A stretch of DNA of 64,000 bases from Salinibacter pepae (lineage in GTDB: Bacteria; Bacteroidota; Rhodothermia; Rhodothermales; Salinibacteraceae). The position numbers were made by a program, and so were the translations under genes. The notes under the pieces are model-generated. The model was given only the letters and a program-made list of their open reading frames with translations. It was not told the DNA's origin and ran no database searches. Below, piece by piece: positions 17,701-25,822 of this stretch. The DNA is taken from the NCBI RefSeq assembly GCF_947077775.1, contig NZ_CAMTTE010000001.1, positions 2,074,501 through 2,138,500 of the forward strand, given 5' to 3'. How positions within the stretch are numbered: the stretch's first letter is position 1; each line of letters starts with the position of its first letter.

Positions 17701-19755
17701 ATTGCCAATGTGGGCGCCTGGGAGTACGACGTGCGGAAGGAGAGAAGCGTGCTGACGGACCAGGCATGCCGCATCCACGGGATTTCGCCGGACCGCGACC
17801 TGACCCCGGAGCAAAGTCTGGCGTTTTACCACCCGGACGACCGGGATGCGGTCGCAGCGGCGTTCCGGAGGGCCGTCGAGGAGGGCGTGCCCTACGACAT
17901 GGAGGTTCGCCTGATGACCCAGGAAGGGGAGGAGCGGTGGGTCCGCACCCGCGGGGAGCCGCAACTCGACACCAGTGCGGCCGAGGCCGCGAATGGAGAT
18001 GCCTCGAAGGGGCAGGACAGCTCGCAGGGCGAGATCGTCCGGGTGCGGGGGACGGTCCAGGACATCACCGAGCGCAGGGAGCGCCGCCGGGAGCTGGAGC
18101 AGGCCGACACGATGTTTCGGGGCGCCCAGGATGCTCTGTTCCTGATCGACGTCGACCACGCCGGCGGCGAGCCGTCGTTTGCGATTGAGAAGCTCAATCC
18201 CGCCTACGAGGAGGCCACCGGGATGTCCGCAGCGTCCGTTCGGGGGAAAACGCCAGTGGAAGCCATTGGAGACGAGGCCGGCCGGTTTCGGAAGGCACGG
18301 TACCAGAAGTGCCTCGACCAGGAGAAGCCCCTCGAATACGAAGAAGAGATTCCCCTGGAGGGGGAAATGACCTACTGGGAGACCCGAATCACGCCGGTCT
18401 TGGTGGGGGGAACGGCCGAGAAAATCGTCGGCTCTACCCGCGAGGTGACCGGCCGCAAGCAGCGGGAGCAGTTTCGCCGCCAGCGGCGCCAGAAGGTCGA
18501 GGCCCTCTACGAGGCCACCAACCAGTTGCTTCGGGCCGAGGGCAAGGAGGCCGTGGGGGCGCTGCTCGTGGACCTCGTCGACGAAACGTTCGACTTCGCG
18601 GGCACGGCCGTCCGCTTCGCGAAAGACGGCCGGCTGGTCCCCACCAGCGTCTCCCCTGCGCTCCAGGCGCACATGCCGGAGCGCCAGTCCTATAATTTTG
18701 ACGAAGAGACGCCCGTGGCCGAATCGTACCGGACGGGTCAGACCCAGGTCTACCACAACCTCCGAGAGGGAGACAGCGCAGTGAACCGGGGGGATATTCG
18801 GGCGGCGGCCTACGTGCCGATGGGCCGCCACGGCACCCTCTCGGTGGGCAGTCGCCGGGTTGGAGGAATTGACTCTTTTGACCGCCGCCTCGTCGAAGTG
18901 ATAGCCGACTACGCCACCCTGGTGCTCGGTCGCGTGGATCGGGAAGCGGTTCTCCGCGGGGCGAAAGAGGAGGCCGAACGGGCCCGCCAAGAGGCGGAGG
19001 CGGCAAGCCAGGCGAAGTCCGTCTTCCTGGCGAACATGAGCCACGAGATCCGCACGCCGCTGACCTCCATCCTCGGCTTTGCGGAGGCCATCGGGGAGGA
19101 GGTCGGCGGGGACGACCAGACCGAGAAGACCGACCGGTCGGACGTGGACCTGCCGGCGCTCCGTCAGTTTGCCGCCCTGATCGAAAGCAGCGGAGAGCGC
19201 CTCATGAACACGCTCACCGGTGTGCTCAACCTTTCGAAGCTGGAGGCCGGTGAGATGAACCTTGCCCCCGAGCCGGTTGACCTGGCCGCGGAGGCCGAGA
19301 AGGCCGTTCAGGAGTTCGACCCGCAGGCGCGAGACGCCGGGGTTGACCTGGCGGCGGAGGGAGGCCAAGACGCAGTCTGGGCCCGGGCCGACGAGGGCGG
19401 CGTGCAGATCGTGCTCCGCAATCTCTTGAGCAACGCCGTTAAGTACACGGGAGAGGGCGGTGCGGTGCGAGTTTCTGCCCGGACGGACGGGAAACAGGAC
19501 GCCGTGCTGGAGGTGGTGGACACCGGCATTGGGATGGACCCGGCCCAGGTGGAGGATCTGTTCGAGCCGTTCCGTCAGGAGTCCGAGGGCCTGGCCCGGG
19601 AGTACGAGGGCACTGGGCTGGGCCTGGCGGTGACCTGGAAGGCCCTCCAGCAGATGGAGGGGGGCGTCGAGGTGGAGACCGAAAAGGGCGAGGGCACCTG
19701 CTTCACGGTCCGGCTTCCGGCGGCACGTGTGGAGAACGGCCTAGACGAGCCCTGA
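14749..19755 (+). CDS. giant 7TM multi-PAS GAF histidine kinase
   Basis: This is a 1668-residue sensor kinase. Residues 1-225 form a seven-helix membrane module like the N-terminal 7TM sensor of bacterial kinases. A short PAS-like segment follows (about 235-325), then seven PAS/PAC repeats starting near residues 338, 471, 594, 726, 852, 974 and 1119, each ending in a D(I/V)T(E/P)R-type PAC motif. A GAF-like domain (about 1247-1400) precedes HisKA, whose phospho-acceptor His in NMSHEIRTPLTSILGF is near residue 1428. The HATPase_c domain has NLLSNAVKYTGEGG, DTGIGMDP and GTGLGLAV. There is no receiver or Hpt domain. The sixth PAS strongly resembles the single PAS of the upstream kinase. The kinase core resembles that of the kinase at 61900-63768 (FRQESEGLAREYEG shared). 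It probably integrates several small-molecule or redox cues; its partner is unknown. Confidence 0.92.
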   Translation: MFMWPPPLGKPVYLIYISVFGGAALSCLLGAWRAQRIAGSDVRRGLVALLSTSGLWAVAHVGMLLAPGLQWKTVFYEAGLVVGFGTVWAWGWLCSAYSGRRLHRRRMVQGIALVVFVVVTLTKLTNAWHGLYFAAGWHTTPFAHLQIDHRTLYWITAALSYTLAAVGFFMVAEPLRRVQVGAGQLAGLFGLTALPLIANGLGYLSPALLDVSHEPVGVAAFAIGVLFVYQDRFEETGRTGTQANPALVLSKGGRLRNYNEAAATLFPALAEESAVGRRLSDLLPEVAEAIAEGAEPLQVDESGTARYFRLSQSRYGRGGGRQVVLKDVTERVLRRRVREQEHRFLAEAVGQAREAVLVTEAGPLDEPGPRIVYANEAFEAMTGYREAEVLGRTPRVLQGPETDEAVLGSLRAALEAGEHWQGETVNYRKDGTPYVVQWNVAPVTGEGGEIQHWVSVQRDVTEEREQEEQLRRQKGLLEQTQRLAGAWEVDVETGEGTGSEAFYQILEMEGEPALTAEKGFQFFAPEARPQVREAFERCVETGTPYDLELPVVTAEGHRRWVRTVGGPSETSEGEVTKVAGALQDITPRKETEEKLRRSREQLSMAVEGGNVGTWNWDLETDEVIFNRRWAEMLGYSREELDFDFSTWEALVHPEDLPRALQMLETYIEGDAGTYDPEIRMRTKSGGWKWIQTIGRVVERDGEGAVTRAAGIHLDIDERKRAEAELQRSRERYRSLFEDSSSAILVHDLEGRIQEANPQAESLFGRSTGALEGLSVRDLHPSGESEVATEKRAALRDGAAYQAVARYERADGSAFWGEVSASVTEIGGRAVARTLIQDVTERVRSRKKLEHYREYTDRLLDAIDDLFLVFDEEAKLTRWNDRVVEVTGYADEALGGMEALGFVPEEERERVASQIADGFMTGHAKMDIPLRRADGTTVPYEIAGNLVDRPGEGFRVVCIGRDITARRRRKQRLERQNDLFERAQEIANVGAWEYDVRKERSVLTDQACRIHGISPDRDLTPEQSLAFYHPDDRDAVAAAFRRAVEEGVPYDMEVRLMTQEGEERWVRTRGEPQLDTSAAEAANGDASKGQDSSQGEIVRVRGTVQDITERRERRRELEQADTMFRGAQDALFLIDVDHAGGEPSFAIEKLNPAYEEATGMSAASVRGKTPVEAIGDEAGRFRKARYQKCLDQEKPLEYEEEIPLEGEMTYWETRITPVLVGGTAEKIVGSTREVTGRKQREQFRRQRRQKVEALYEATNQLLRAEGKEAVGALLVDLVDETFDFAGTAVRFAKDGRLVPTSVSPALQAHMPERQSYNFDEETPVAESYRTGQTQVYHNLREGDSAVNRGDIRAAAYVPMGRHGTLSVGSRRVGGIDSFDRRLVEVIADYATLVLGRVDREAVLRGAKEEAERARQEAEAASQAKSVFLANMSHEIRTPLTSILGFAEAIGEEVGGDDQTEKTDRSDVDLPALRQFAALIESSGERLMNTLTGVLNLSKLEAGEMNLAPEPVDLAAEAEKAVQEFDPQARDAGVDLAAEGGQDAVWARADEGGVQIVLRNLLSNAVKYTGEGGAVRVSARTDGKQDAVLEVVDTGIGMDPAQVEDLFEPFRQESEGLAREYEGTGLGLAVTWKALQQMEGGVEVETEKGEGTCFTVRLPAARVENGLDEP

Positions 19756-20096
19756 GTCGTGCGCCGGACACAGAACAGCGCACACAGAACAGCGCACACA
19801 GAACAGCGCACACAGAACAGCGCACACAGAACAGTGCGCGGAGGGCGTCGCATGGTGCACCGTTGCGGACGGCCGTCCAGAGGGGGTGGCACAGGAGACA
19901 CGCCCATCGGCAACATCCGGGACGTCGCTCCTCCTCGACCAGGCCTTCGGGCCCGCCTCCAGGCCCCAGCGGGGCAGGCCCGGGCCTCGGGGATTACTCT
20001 GAATCCGTCTCTCCGGATGCCGTGCCTGCAAACTGAGACGGGAGTTGAGAGTAGAACACATCGTCCCGCTTCTCCTCTTCTTTGTGCACCGACGCC
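19756..20096. other. gene-free stretch containing a repeat array
   Basis: About 340 bases between the giant kinase and a small membrane protein. It starts with the 14-bp array at 19768-19837. The rest shows nothing supportable. Confidence 0.5.
19768..19837 (+). repeat. 14-bp tandem repeat, five copies
   Basis: The unit ACACAGAACAGCGC runs in five uninterrupted copies at 19768, 19782, 19796, 19810 and 19824; the last differs at one base. It begins 13 bases after the kinase stop. A period of 14 would shift frame on copy change, but it lies outside any supported gene. Confidence 0.9.
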
Positions 20097-20306
20097 ATGA
20101 CCATTGCGCTGATTGTTGTCTTGGGAGGGATTGTGGCCGTCCTCTTCTTCCTGGTGATGATTGCCCGGCTCAGTACCGAGGAGGAAAAGAGAGCGCCTCG
20201 GAAACGCGACGAGGGGATTCTGAGGGAGGTGCTCACCGGATTTGTCGTTGGCATTGCGCTGCCCGCAATCGTCTTCCTCTCCTTTTTCCTGTTCTTCGCC
20301 GGGTGA
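20097..20306 (+). CDS. small two-helix membrane protein, hypothetical
   Basis: This 69-residue protein has two strong membrane helices: TIALIVVLGGIVAVLFFLVM at the start and VVGIALPAIVFLSFFLFF at the end. They are joined by a charged cytoplasmic loop (STEEEKRAPRKRDEG). The hydrophobic pattern is too regular to be chance. ATG 20097 is chosen because a further five codons upstream add only polar residues. Function is unknown; it is not obviously linked to the kinase or to the ABC exporter that converges on it. Confidence 0.6.
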   Translation: MTIALIVVLGGIVAVLFFLVMIARLSTEEEKRAPRKRDEGILREVLTGFVVGIALPAIVFLSFFLFFAG

Positions 20307-20485
20307 TTTTCGATGCCCGGGCCGACGACGGGGGCTCACGTAGGGACCGGGGCCTCCAGCGGCGCGGCCGCCGACGCCGTGCTGCCGACGCGGTGCCGGG
20401 CGGAGGCGCCGGGCAATCCATCTTCGCAAACGCACTGCCCGGCCGACGCGTCCCGGGCGGGAGCGCAGCGCCCGAGGGGGGGTGA

Positions 20486-22105
20486 TTACGCGGTGCGGGG
20501 CGCCGTCACCGCACCGACGAGAAGCACCGCGGCGGCAAGGCCATAGCCGACGAGCGTGCCCGGCGGGGCGTGCGCGACGCCCCCGAAATCGAGCGCGGCC
20601 TGCCGGCTGGCGAGCCCAACGTACCAGAGCACGAGGTAGACGATTTCGAAGAGGCGGGGCGTGCCGGACAGGCGCCCGGCGGCGAGGCCGAGCGCGGGGA
20701 CGAACAAGACCCCCACCAGCGCCCGCCAATGGCCGCCCAGCAAAAGCGGGCCGGCCAGTAGCGCCAGGGGCACCGCGGCCCCCACCGCCCACGCCGCCAC
20801 GCGCTGGGCACGGGGATAGGGCGAGGAGGCCACCAGCGGCGCGGTGCGCGTGGCCGTCTCGCGCACCCCGAGGTCCGACCAGAGCGGCAGGGGCCAGAGC
20901 CACGCGACGACGAGGAGGCCGGTGCTTCCCGGGACCCACAGCCCCGCCCCGACCAGGACCAGGGCGCCCACCTGCCAGGTCCCGGACCGCCGCCGCAGGG
21001 CCCGCCGACACTCCACCGCGAAGAGGCCGAACGGCCGGAGGGCAACAAGGGCCGAGAGGGACCCAAGCAGGGACCAAGGGGCCGACTCCGCAGGGCCCGG
21101 TGCATCGGGGCGTCCCTCAGGCCCCGAAGAATGTCCTGCGGTCGGAGGCCCGGCCGTAGCAGGGGGCTCAGTAGAGGTCGCTTCGGTTTTCGGCGTGGAC
21201 GTGTTGGGGCCGGGCAATGCTGATCGCAGGGTCGCCCGCCAGCTTGGGCTCGGGTCGAAGCGGTCAAACGGGAGCGCGGCCCCTGCAGCCAGCGCTCCGC
21301 CGGCCAGGACGAGTCCGGCGCGGCGCGCAAGGAGGTCGGCCGTAACGGCGACGCCGTCCCACTGAACGGTCTTTAGCTGCTCGGCGGGGGCCCGGTAGTA
21401 TCCGAAACTAAACATTGCCCCCGGGTCGGCCTCCGGATACTGCGCAAGCACGGCCTGGCTCATGCTGTCGTGAATCACGCCCATGCCCAGCAGGTCCACC
21501 GGTGCGGCGCCGAGGACCGGTGCGACGGTCGCCGCCACGGCGCCGAAGAAGTAGAGAATGCCGCCCACGGTCCCCCCAAGACCGGGCAGGCACTCAAAGG
21601 CGAGCGCAACGGCCGTCACGACGGCCGCCGTGGGCACCACGAACAGAAGGAACGGCGTTAGGAGCGGGGCAGGGGCGGGGAGGCCCTCGCCTCGTAGCAC
21701 GAACAGGACCGCCAGGCTCACGGCCATGCTGCCGGCCAGAACCAGGAGAAACAACGTGCCGCTCGTCCATTTGCCGAGCAGATACGTCACCGAGCGAACG
21801 GGAGACGCGGCCACGAGCGGCGCCGTGCGCCCCTGCCGCTCGCGGGAGAGGGCGCCGCGGACGAGGTAGAAGCCGAAGAGAGTGAGGAGAAAGGCCGCCG
21901 TAAGCGACAAGACCGTGCCCATCCAGGCGGCATTCGCGGCCCCTCGGTACGAGCGATCCACGAGGGTGAGCTCGATCCGGCCGGCCAGAACCAGGTGGCC
22001 GAGATAAACGCAGGCCGCCACCATCATCAGGAGGCGGCGGTCCCGGAGGCGCGTCCGCAGGTCGGACAGGGCGGTGTGGAGCCAGGCGCGAAGGGCACTA
22101 CTCAT
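20486..22105 (-). CDS. ABC-2-type transporter permease
   Basis: This 539-residue membrane protein has about twelve predicted helices in two halves: residues about 25-275 and about 350-539. They are joined by a Pro-, Thr- and Ser-rich soluble linker (about 285-345). The first half contains the ABC-2 permease feel of LTLFGFYLVRGALSRERQGRTAPLVA and the recurring phrase PLVAxSPxxR (PLVAASPVRSVTYL; PLVASSPYPRAQRV) in both halves. This suggests internal duplication of two permease units. Its ATG overlaps the stop of the ATP-binding subunit gene by 4 bases, typical of translational coupling. The substrate is unknown; such pairs usually export lipids, peptides or drugs. The adjacent linker and tail are unusually GC-rich. 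Confidence 0.8.
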   Translation of the reverse strand: MSSALRAWLHTALSDLRTRLRDRRLLMMVAACVYLGHLVLAGRIELTLVDRSYRGAANAAWMGTVLSLTAAFLLTLFGFYLVRGALSRERQGRTAPLVAASPVRSVTYLLGKWTSGTLFLLVLAGSMAVSLAVLFVLRGEGLPAPAPLLTPFLLFVVPTAAVVTAVALAFECLPGLGGTVGGILYFFGAVAATVAPVLGAAPVDLLGMGVIHDSMSQAVLAQYPEADPGAMFSFGYYRAPAEQLKTVQWDGVAVTADLLARRAGLVLAGGALAAGAALPFDRFDPSPSWRATLRSALPGPNTSTPKTEATSTEPPATAGPPTAGHSSGPEGRPDAPGPAESAPWSLLGSLSALVALRPFGLFAVECRRALRRRSGTWQVGALVLVGAGLWVPGSTGLLVVAWLWPLPLWSDLGVRETATRTAPLVASSPYPRAQRVAAWAVGAAVPLALLAGPLLLGGHWRALVGVLFVPALGLAAGRLSGTPRLFEIVYLVLWYVGLASRQAALDFGGVAHAPPGTLVGYGLAAAVLLVGAVTAPRTA

Positions 22106-22980
22106 CGAGGCGAGGTGGGGCCGCTCAAAAGCGAGAGATAGGCGTCTTCGAGGGTCGGCTCGGCGGGGGTGGCCTCCGCGCTCGGGGGCTGCTCGGCCAC
22201 CGCGTGGACGCGGACGCCGCCTGGGCCGCGAGTCGCCTTCGTCACCCGATACGCGTCGCGGACACGGCCCAGCTCATCGTGCCCGACGACCCACTCCCAG
22301 ACGCGGTCGCGCACCCGGTCGATGAGCGCCTCCGGGGCGGCGGTGGCGGCGAGGCGGCCGTCGTGCATGATGGCAAGGCGGCTGGCCGTGGCTTCCACGT
22401 CCGACACGATGTGGGTGGAGAGGAGCACCACGCGCTCCTCGGCCAGGTCGGTCAGCAGGGCGCGGAAGCGGGCCCGTTCCTCCGGATCGAGGCCGACCGT
22501 CGGCTCGTCGGCCACCAGCAGGTCGGGGTCGTTCAGCAGGGCGCAGGCAATGCCCACCCGCTGGATCATGCCCCCCGAGAACCCGCCCAGCCGGCGGCCT
22601 CGGGCCTCCTCCAACCTGGCGGTCTCCAGAAGCGCGTCGATCCGGGGGCGTGCGGCGCCGCTCGGCACGCCCTTCAGGGCAGCCATGTGGTGCAGAAACT
22701 CCTCGGCGGTCAGCTCGGGGTAGACCCCAAAGTCCTGAGGCAGGTAGCCCAGCGTCCGCCGCATGGCGACGGGCCGGTCCACGATGTCGGTGCCGTTCCA
22801 ACGGAGGGTGCCCGCCGTGGGCGTCGTGATCGTCGCTATGAGCCGCATGAGTGTCGACTTGCCGGCCCCGTTGGGGCCCAGCAGCCCGATGAGGCCCTCC
22901 GACACCGTGAGGGAGACGTCCCGGACGGCCTCGGTGCCGTCGCCGTAGGTCTTCGACACGTCGTCGATCTGGAGCTCCAT
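22102..22980 (-). CDS. ABC transporter ATP-binding protein
   Basis: This 292-residue cytoplasmic ATPase energises the permease encoded immediately downstream. It has Walker A GPNGAGKST (near residue 35), the ABC signature FSGGMIQRV, Walker B LLVADEPTVGLDPEE and the switch His in LLSTHIV. The order and the C-terminal extension of about 70 residues (VVGHDELGRVRDAYRV ...) match CcmA/ABC-2 exporters. The start at 22980 (MELQIDDVSKTYGDG) is used because the first strand of the fold begins there; the frame stays open about 110 bases upstream without protein-like sequence. The 4-base overlap with the permease start indicates a two-gene operon. Confidence 0.92.
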   Translation of the reverse strand: MELQIDDVSKTYGDGTEAVRDVSLTVSEGLIGLLGPNGAGKSTLMRLIATITTPTAGTLRWNGTDIVDRPVAMRRTLGYLPQDFGVYPELTAEEFLHHMAALKGVPSGAARPRIDALLETARLEEARGRRLGGFSGGMIQRVGIACALLNDPDLLVADEPTVGLDPEERARFRALLTDLAEERVVLLSTHIVSDVEATASRLAIMHDGRLAATAAPEALIDRVRDRVWEWVVGHDELGRVRDAYRVTKATRGPGGVRVHAVAEQPPSAEATPAEPTLEDAYLSLLSGPTSPR

Positions 22981-23560
22981 GCGGAACGGGGGGCTGAGAA
23001 AGAGAGGGAAACCAGGGCCCGGTTCGCGCACCCAACCGGCGACGGGAGTCACTCGGCGGGGGAACCCCTCCGCCACGATCCCCCGGTGCACCCCAATGCA
23101 GGCGCGTCAGCTCAGAATTGTCGGTCTAGCGGCATCGCGTAGAGGGGCACGCGCGGTCCGCCGGAGCGTTCGGGGGGCGTCGCTGAGCCGGTTGGACTGT
23201 GCGACGAGTGGGGCCGAGGGGGGATCCTTCGGACACGGATCCCGAACGAAAGGGGGGCTTCGGCCTAGAGATGAAACGCGCCGGCCTGCTTGAGATCGAG
23301 ACCGAAAGGGAACCCGTCCCCTCTGAGTGCCTGCGGTCGCCATTCAAGGCCGAACGACTCTCTGCCCCTCGGCATATGGGACACGAAGACCAACAAAAGA
23401 GCCCGCCCCAACGCGTTGAGGGCCGACCGGTCGCCCCAGTGACTTCGATGCGTCGGATACGTCTACGGGCGTGTCCGCACCCGTCGGTCCATCGACGCCC
23501 GTCTACCGGTGTCCGCCCGATCCGCCGGCACCTGGTTACTGGAGCCCATCGACATCGGAT
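22981..23560. other. gene-free stretch upstream of ABC operon
   Basis: About 580 GC-rich bases between the ABC operon start and the IS200/IS605 remnant. No supportable ORF. The promoter of the ABC operon must lie here. Confidence 0.4.
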
Positions 23561-23815
23561 TGACTTCTCCCCCGGCTGAAGCGCGGGGGATTCTTCCTCA
23601 CGGAAAAGAATTTCTGTTTCAAAAGACCAGCCTTGACCATTCGCTTGCTCCCACCGACAGTTTTCCGGTTTAGCAGAGGCGGACCAAGGTGTTACGTGTC
23701 CTCCGCAGACATTAGCACCTTCCGGTGCTCCCGTCAGCCCGACGGTACAGATGCTCTTTAGCTGTGTTGCCCTTGGTTATCGGTACAACATTAGGTGGGA
23801 CTTGAAGGCGACTCT
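23561..23815 (-). mobile_element. IS200/IS605-type right end with TnpB C-terminal remnant and omega-RNA-like hairpin
   Basis: On the minus strand, reading downward from 23776, an open frame gives TQLKSICTVGLTG, ANVCGGHV and later EEESPALQPGEK. This has the look of the very C-terminus of IS605 TnpB proteins, where LTG...CGG precedes a tail running through the element end. The tail covers a CCCCCG...CGGGGG hairpin (23569-23589) with a GGC/TGAA/GC inner stem. This is the classic terminal hairpin of these elements and the 3' end of the guide (omega) RNA in active copies. A stop (23777-23779) and no TnpB catalytic region upstream show it is a remnant. The segment 23790-23940 may be more decayed element sequence. 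Family assignment is from pattern memory. Confidence 0.55.
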
Positions 23816-23945
23816 GCTGTTTCGCTAGGCTTGCGAGAGAGTCCCCGAACCGACAGGTTCATATCTCCCAAGGAGCGACAGCTCCATAAATCCAGGAGTT
23901 TTACTGCTCTCTCGCGCTCACTCAATACTATAAATCCACGCTTGC

Positions 23946-24419
23946 ATGAACGAGCAGGAGACAACCCTTCGGCGCGCCTGGTCTTGGGCCTCAAGAATAG
24001 GGGGCGCGGCCCTGATGCTCTTTCTGATTGGGGTCCTGGCCTGGGTGTTCGCTCCTCCGGGCGGAGGGTGGCTTCCGGCCGGCGGAGCGGCGATCGGCGG
24101 GCTCATCGGATGGAAAAGCCCCACGTCCGGATCAGACGTCACGTCCGGCTCAGGCAGGATCGACGCTGGGCTCACCTACGCCGTGCGGGGAGCCGCGCTG
24201 GGCCTGCTTGTCCTGTTCCTCTACCAGAGCGTGTGCATGTCCCCCCCGAAGGAGCCGGACGGGCAAGAGCCGGAGCGGGAGACCCTCGCCCCGGCCCGGC
24301 CGTTGCCCTCCACTGAGAGCGCCCGGCCCCTGGGGGCCGGTCGGGGCCCCACCGAGACCGACAGTGTGGGGCCGGGCCCCCGCCTGAAGGAGATTCGGCT
24401 TGGAGGGGCCTCAGATTAG
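23946..24419 (+). CDS. membrane protein with acidic Pro-rich tail, hypothetical
   Basis: This 157-residue protein has a charged N-terminus (MNEQETTLRRAWSWASR) and a helical pair near residues 17-50 (GGAALMLFLIGVLAWVF, then a Gly-rich GGAAIGGLIGW). A third helix lies near 78-97 (GAALGLLVLFLYQSVCM). The C-terminal 60 residues are hydrophilic and Pro/Glu-rich. The Gly-rich second segment resembles glycine-zipper helices. The start lies right at the edge of the IS remnant, so the gene's upstream region may derive from the element. It converges with the methyltransferase gene, separated by 29 bases. Function is unknown. Confidence 0.55.
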   Translation: MNEQETTLRRAWSWASRIGGAALMLFLIGVLAWVFAPPGGGWLPAGGAAIGGLIGWKSPTSGSDVTSGSGRIDAGLTYAVRGAALGLLVLFLYQSVCMSPPKEPDGQEPERETLAPARPLPSTESARPLGAGRGPTETDSVGPGPRLKEIRLGGASD

Positions 24420-24448
24420 AGGGGGTCCACCTCGCCGAGCCAAGCCCT

Positions 24449-25411
24449 TTACTCCGCCGCCCGGCGCGCATCCGCTGCGCCATCGGCCGTGGTGCGCAGG
24501 TGGGCGATGTGCCCCGGCCTCACCTCGCAGCACCCGCCGACGATGTCGGCACCGGCGCTCAGCCAGTCTTCGACGTGCCTGCCGTAGGCCTCGGGAGCAA
24601 AGTCCTCGCGCCGGTCGGGCCCGGCATCCGAGTCCAGCGCGTCCGCGCGCTCGTCGAAGCCGTCCGGAATGTGGGTGAACGCGTTGGCGTAAGCGCCGAC
24701 TGCCCGGTCGGTCAGCTGGCGGAGGACCGGCACGGCCGCCGAGATGCTTTCGGGATGGGAGCAGTTCAGCAGCACGCCCGCCACCGGAAGCCCCGACAGC
24801 GCCTCGACCGCCTCCTCAAGGGACTCGCCGTTGCGAAGGCGCGGCTCGGCGTCCTCCGGCGACGACGGGTCTGCAATTGTGTACGAGACCAGCACCGGAA
24901 GGCCGGTCGACGCGGCCCCTCGGGCCGCCGCCCGGGCCTCGCCCGGGGTCGACATGGTCTCACAGAGGAAGAGGTCGACGTGGGGGGCCAGGTAGCCGGC
25001 CTGCTCGCGGTACTGGGGTTCGATCTCGCCCGCCTCGCCCACCAGGTCGGGCCGGTAACTCCCCCGAATCGGGGGCAGCGATCCCGCAATGAGGGCGTCG
25101 CGGCCGACCGCCGCCCGTGCGCGCTCCGCCAGGCGGCCCGCCTCTCGGTTGAGCGCCTCCGCCCGCCCGTCTAGTCCAGCCTCCGAGAGGCGCTCCGGGG
25201 GCGTGGCGTAGGTGTTGGTGGTGATCACGTCTGCGCCTGCACGCAGGTACTCTTCGTGCACCTCCTGCACCAGGTCGGGGGCTTCGGTCAGGGCATTGGC
25301 GGACCAGAGTGACGGCTCTGTGCTTGGCATGCCCCGGCGGATGAGCTCCTGGCCCAGGCCGCCGTCGAGCAGCACGGGGCCGCCGGAGAGTCGCGTCGAA
25401 AGATCGCGCAT
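24449..25411 (-). CDS. homocysteine S-methyltransferase family protein (MmuM-like)
   Basis: This 320-residue cytoplasmic enzyme is of the Pfam S-methyl_trans family (TIM barrel). It moves a methyl group from a donor such as S-methylmethionine or betaine to homocysteine, giving methionine. The start LLDGGLGQELIRRG is the family opening. ADVITTNTYATPPERL follows, and the zinc-binding cysteines are VLLNCSHPE (near 215) and GGCCEVRPGHI (near 291). The length matches stand-alone MmuM/BHMT-like enzymes rather than MetH, with no cobalamin domain. The methyl donor cannot be told from sequence. It is monocistronic as far as can be seen. Confidence 0.88.
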   Translation of the reverse strand: MRDLSTRLSGGPVLLDGGLGQELIRRGMPSTEPSLWSANALTEAPDLVQEVHEEYLRAGADVITTNTYATPPERLSEAGLDGRAEALNREAGRLAERARAAVGRDALIAGSLPPIRGSYRPDLVGEAGEIEPQYREQAGYLAPHVDLFLCETMSTPGEARAAARGAASTGLPVLVSYTIADPSSPEDAEPRLRNGESLEEAVEALSGLPVAGVLLNCSHPESISAAVPVLRQLTDRAVGAYANAFTHIPDGFDERADALDSDAGPDRREDFAPEAYGRHVEDWLSAGADIVGGCCEVRPGHIAHLRTTADGAADARRAAE

Positions 25412-25822
25412 GACGAGAGACGGTCCGTATCGAAAGATTGGTCACCCGGTCGGGAAAAGGCCGTCCGGGCAGGCGCGTTCGGAGGGGTCGCGGTCCCTGA
25501 GGCCACCGCATCGTTCGGTTGATCGAACCTCGGGCGGCCCCACGAAGGGCGGTCGCTCCGGCGCGATTTCCACCGTGGAGCCTATCTGTGTCTTGCCCCC
25601 AGGGCGCTTGTTGCGATTTGCCTTGGAGCAGGCGAAGGCTGGCCTGCAGGTCCAATGTCGTTTATCCCCGCTGTGCTGCAGGGCGTGGAATTACGCTTCA
25701 GAAGTCCGGAGATGGATTCCTGAATTCCCGGGCACTGGTGTTTTCCAAGGAAAGGTACTTGCAGTGGATGCGGAAAGACAGGCGCTCCTTCAGAGGACCG
25801 GCGTCTTCGCAATCCCTGTCTT
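25412..25822. other. gene-free stretch
   Basis: About 410 bases between the peptide gene and the methyltransferase gene, both on the minus strand. No supportable ORF; it should hold the methyltransferase promoter and the peptide transcript end. Confidence 0.4.

Noticed and set aside
17089-19368. 759-codon minus-strand ORF opposite the giant kinase
   Set aside because: Shadow of the kinase frame, typical of GC-rich halophile genes with few stops on the other strand.
19768-19837. Possible CRISPR array
   Set aside because: The 14-bp units are directly adjacent with no spacers, so this is a simple tandem repeat. The Cys-rich peptide on the minus strand here is also only a by-product of the repeat.
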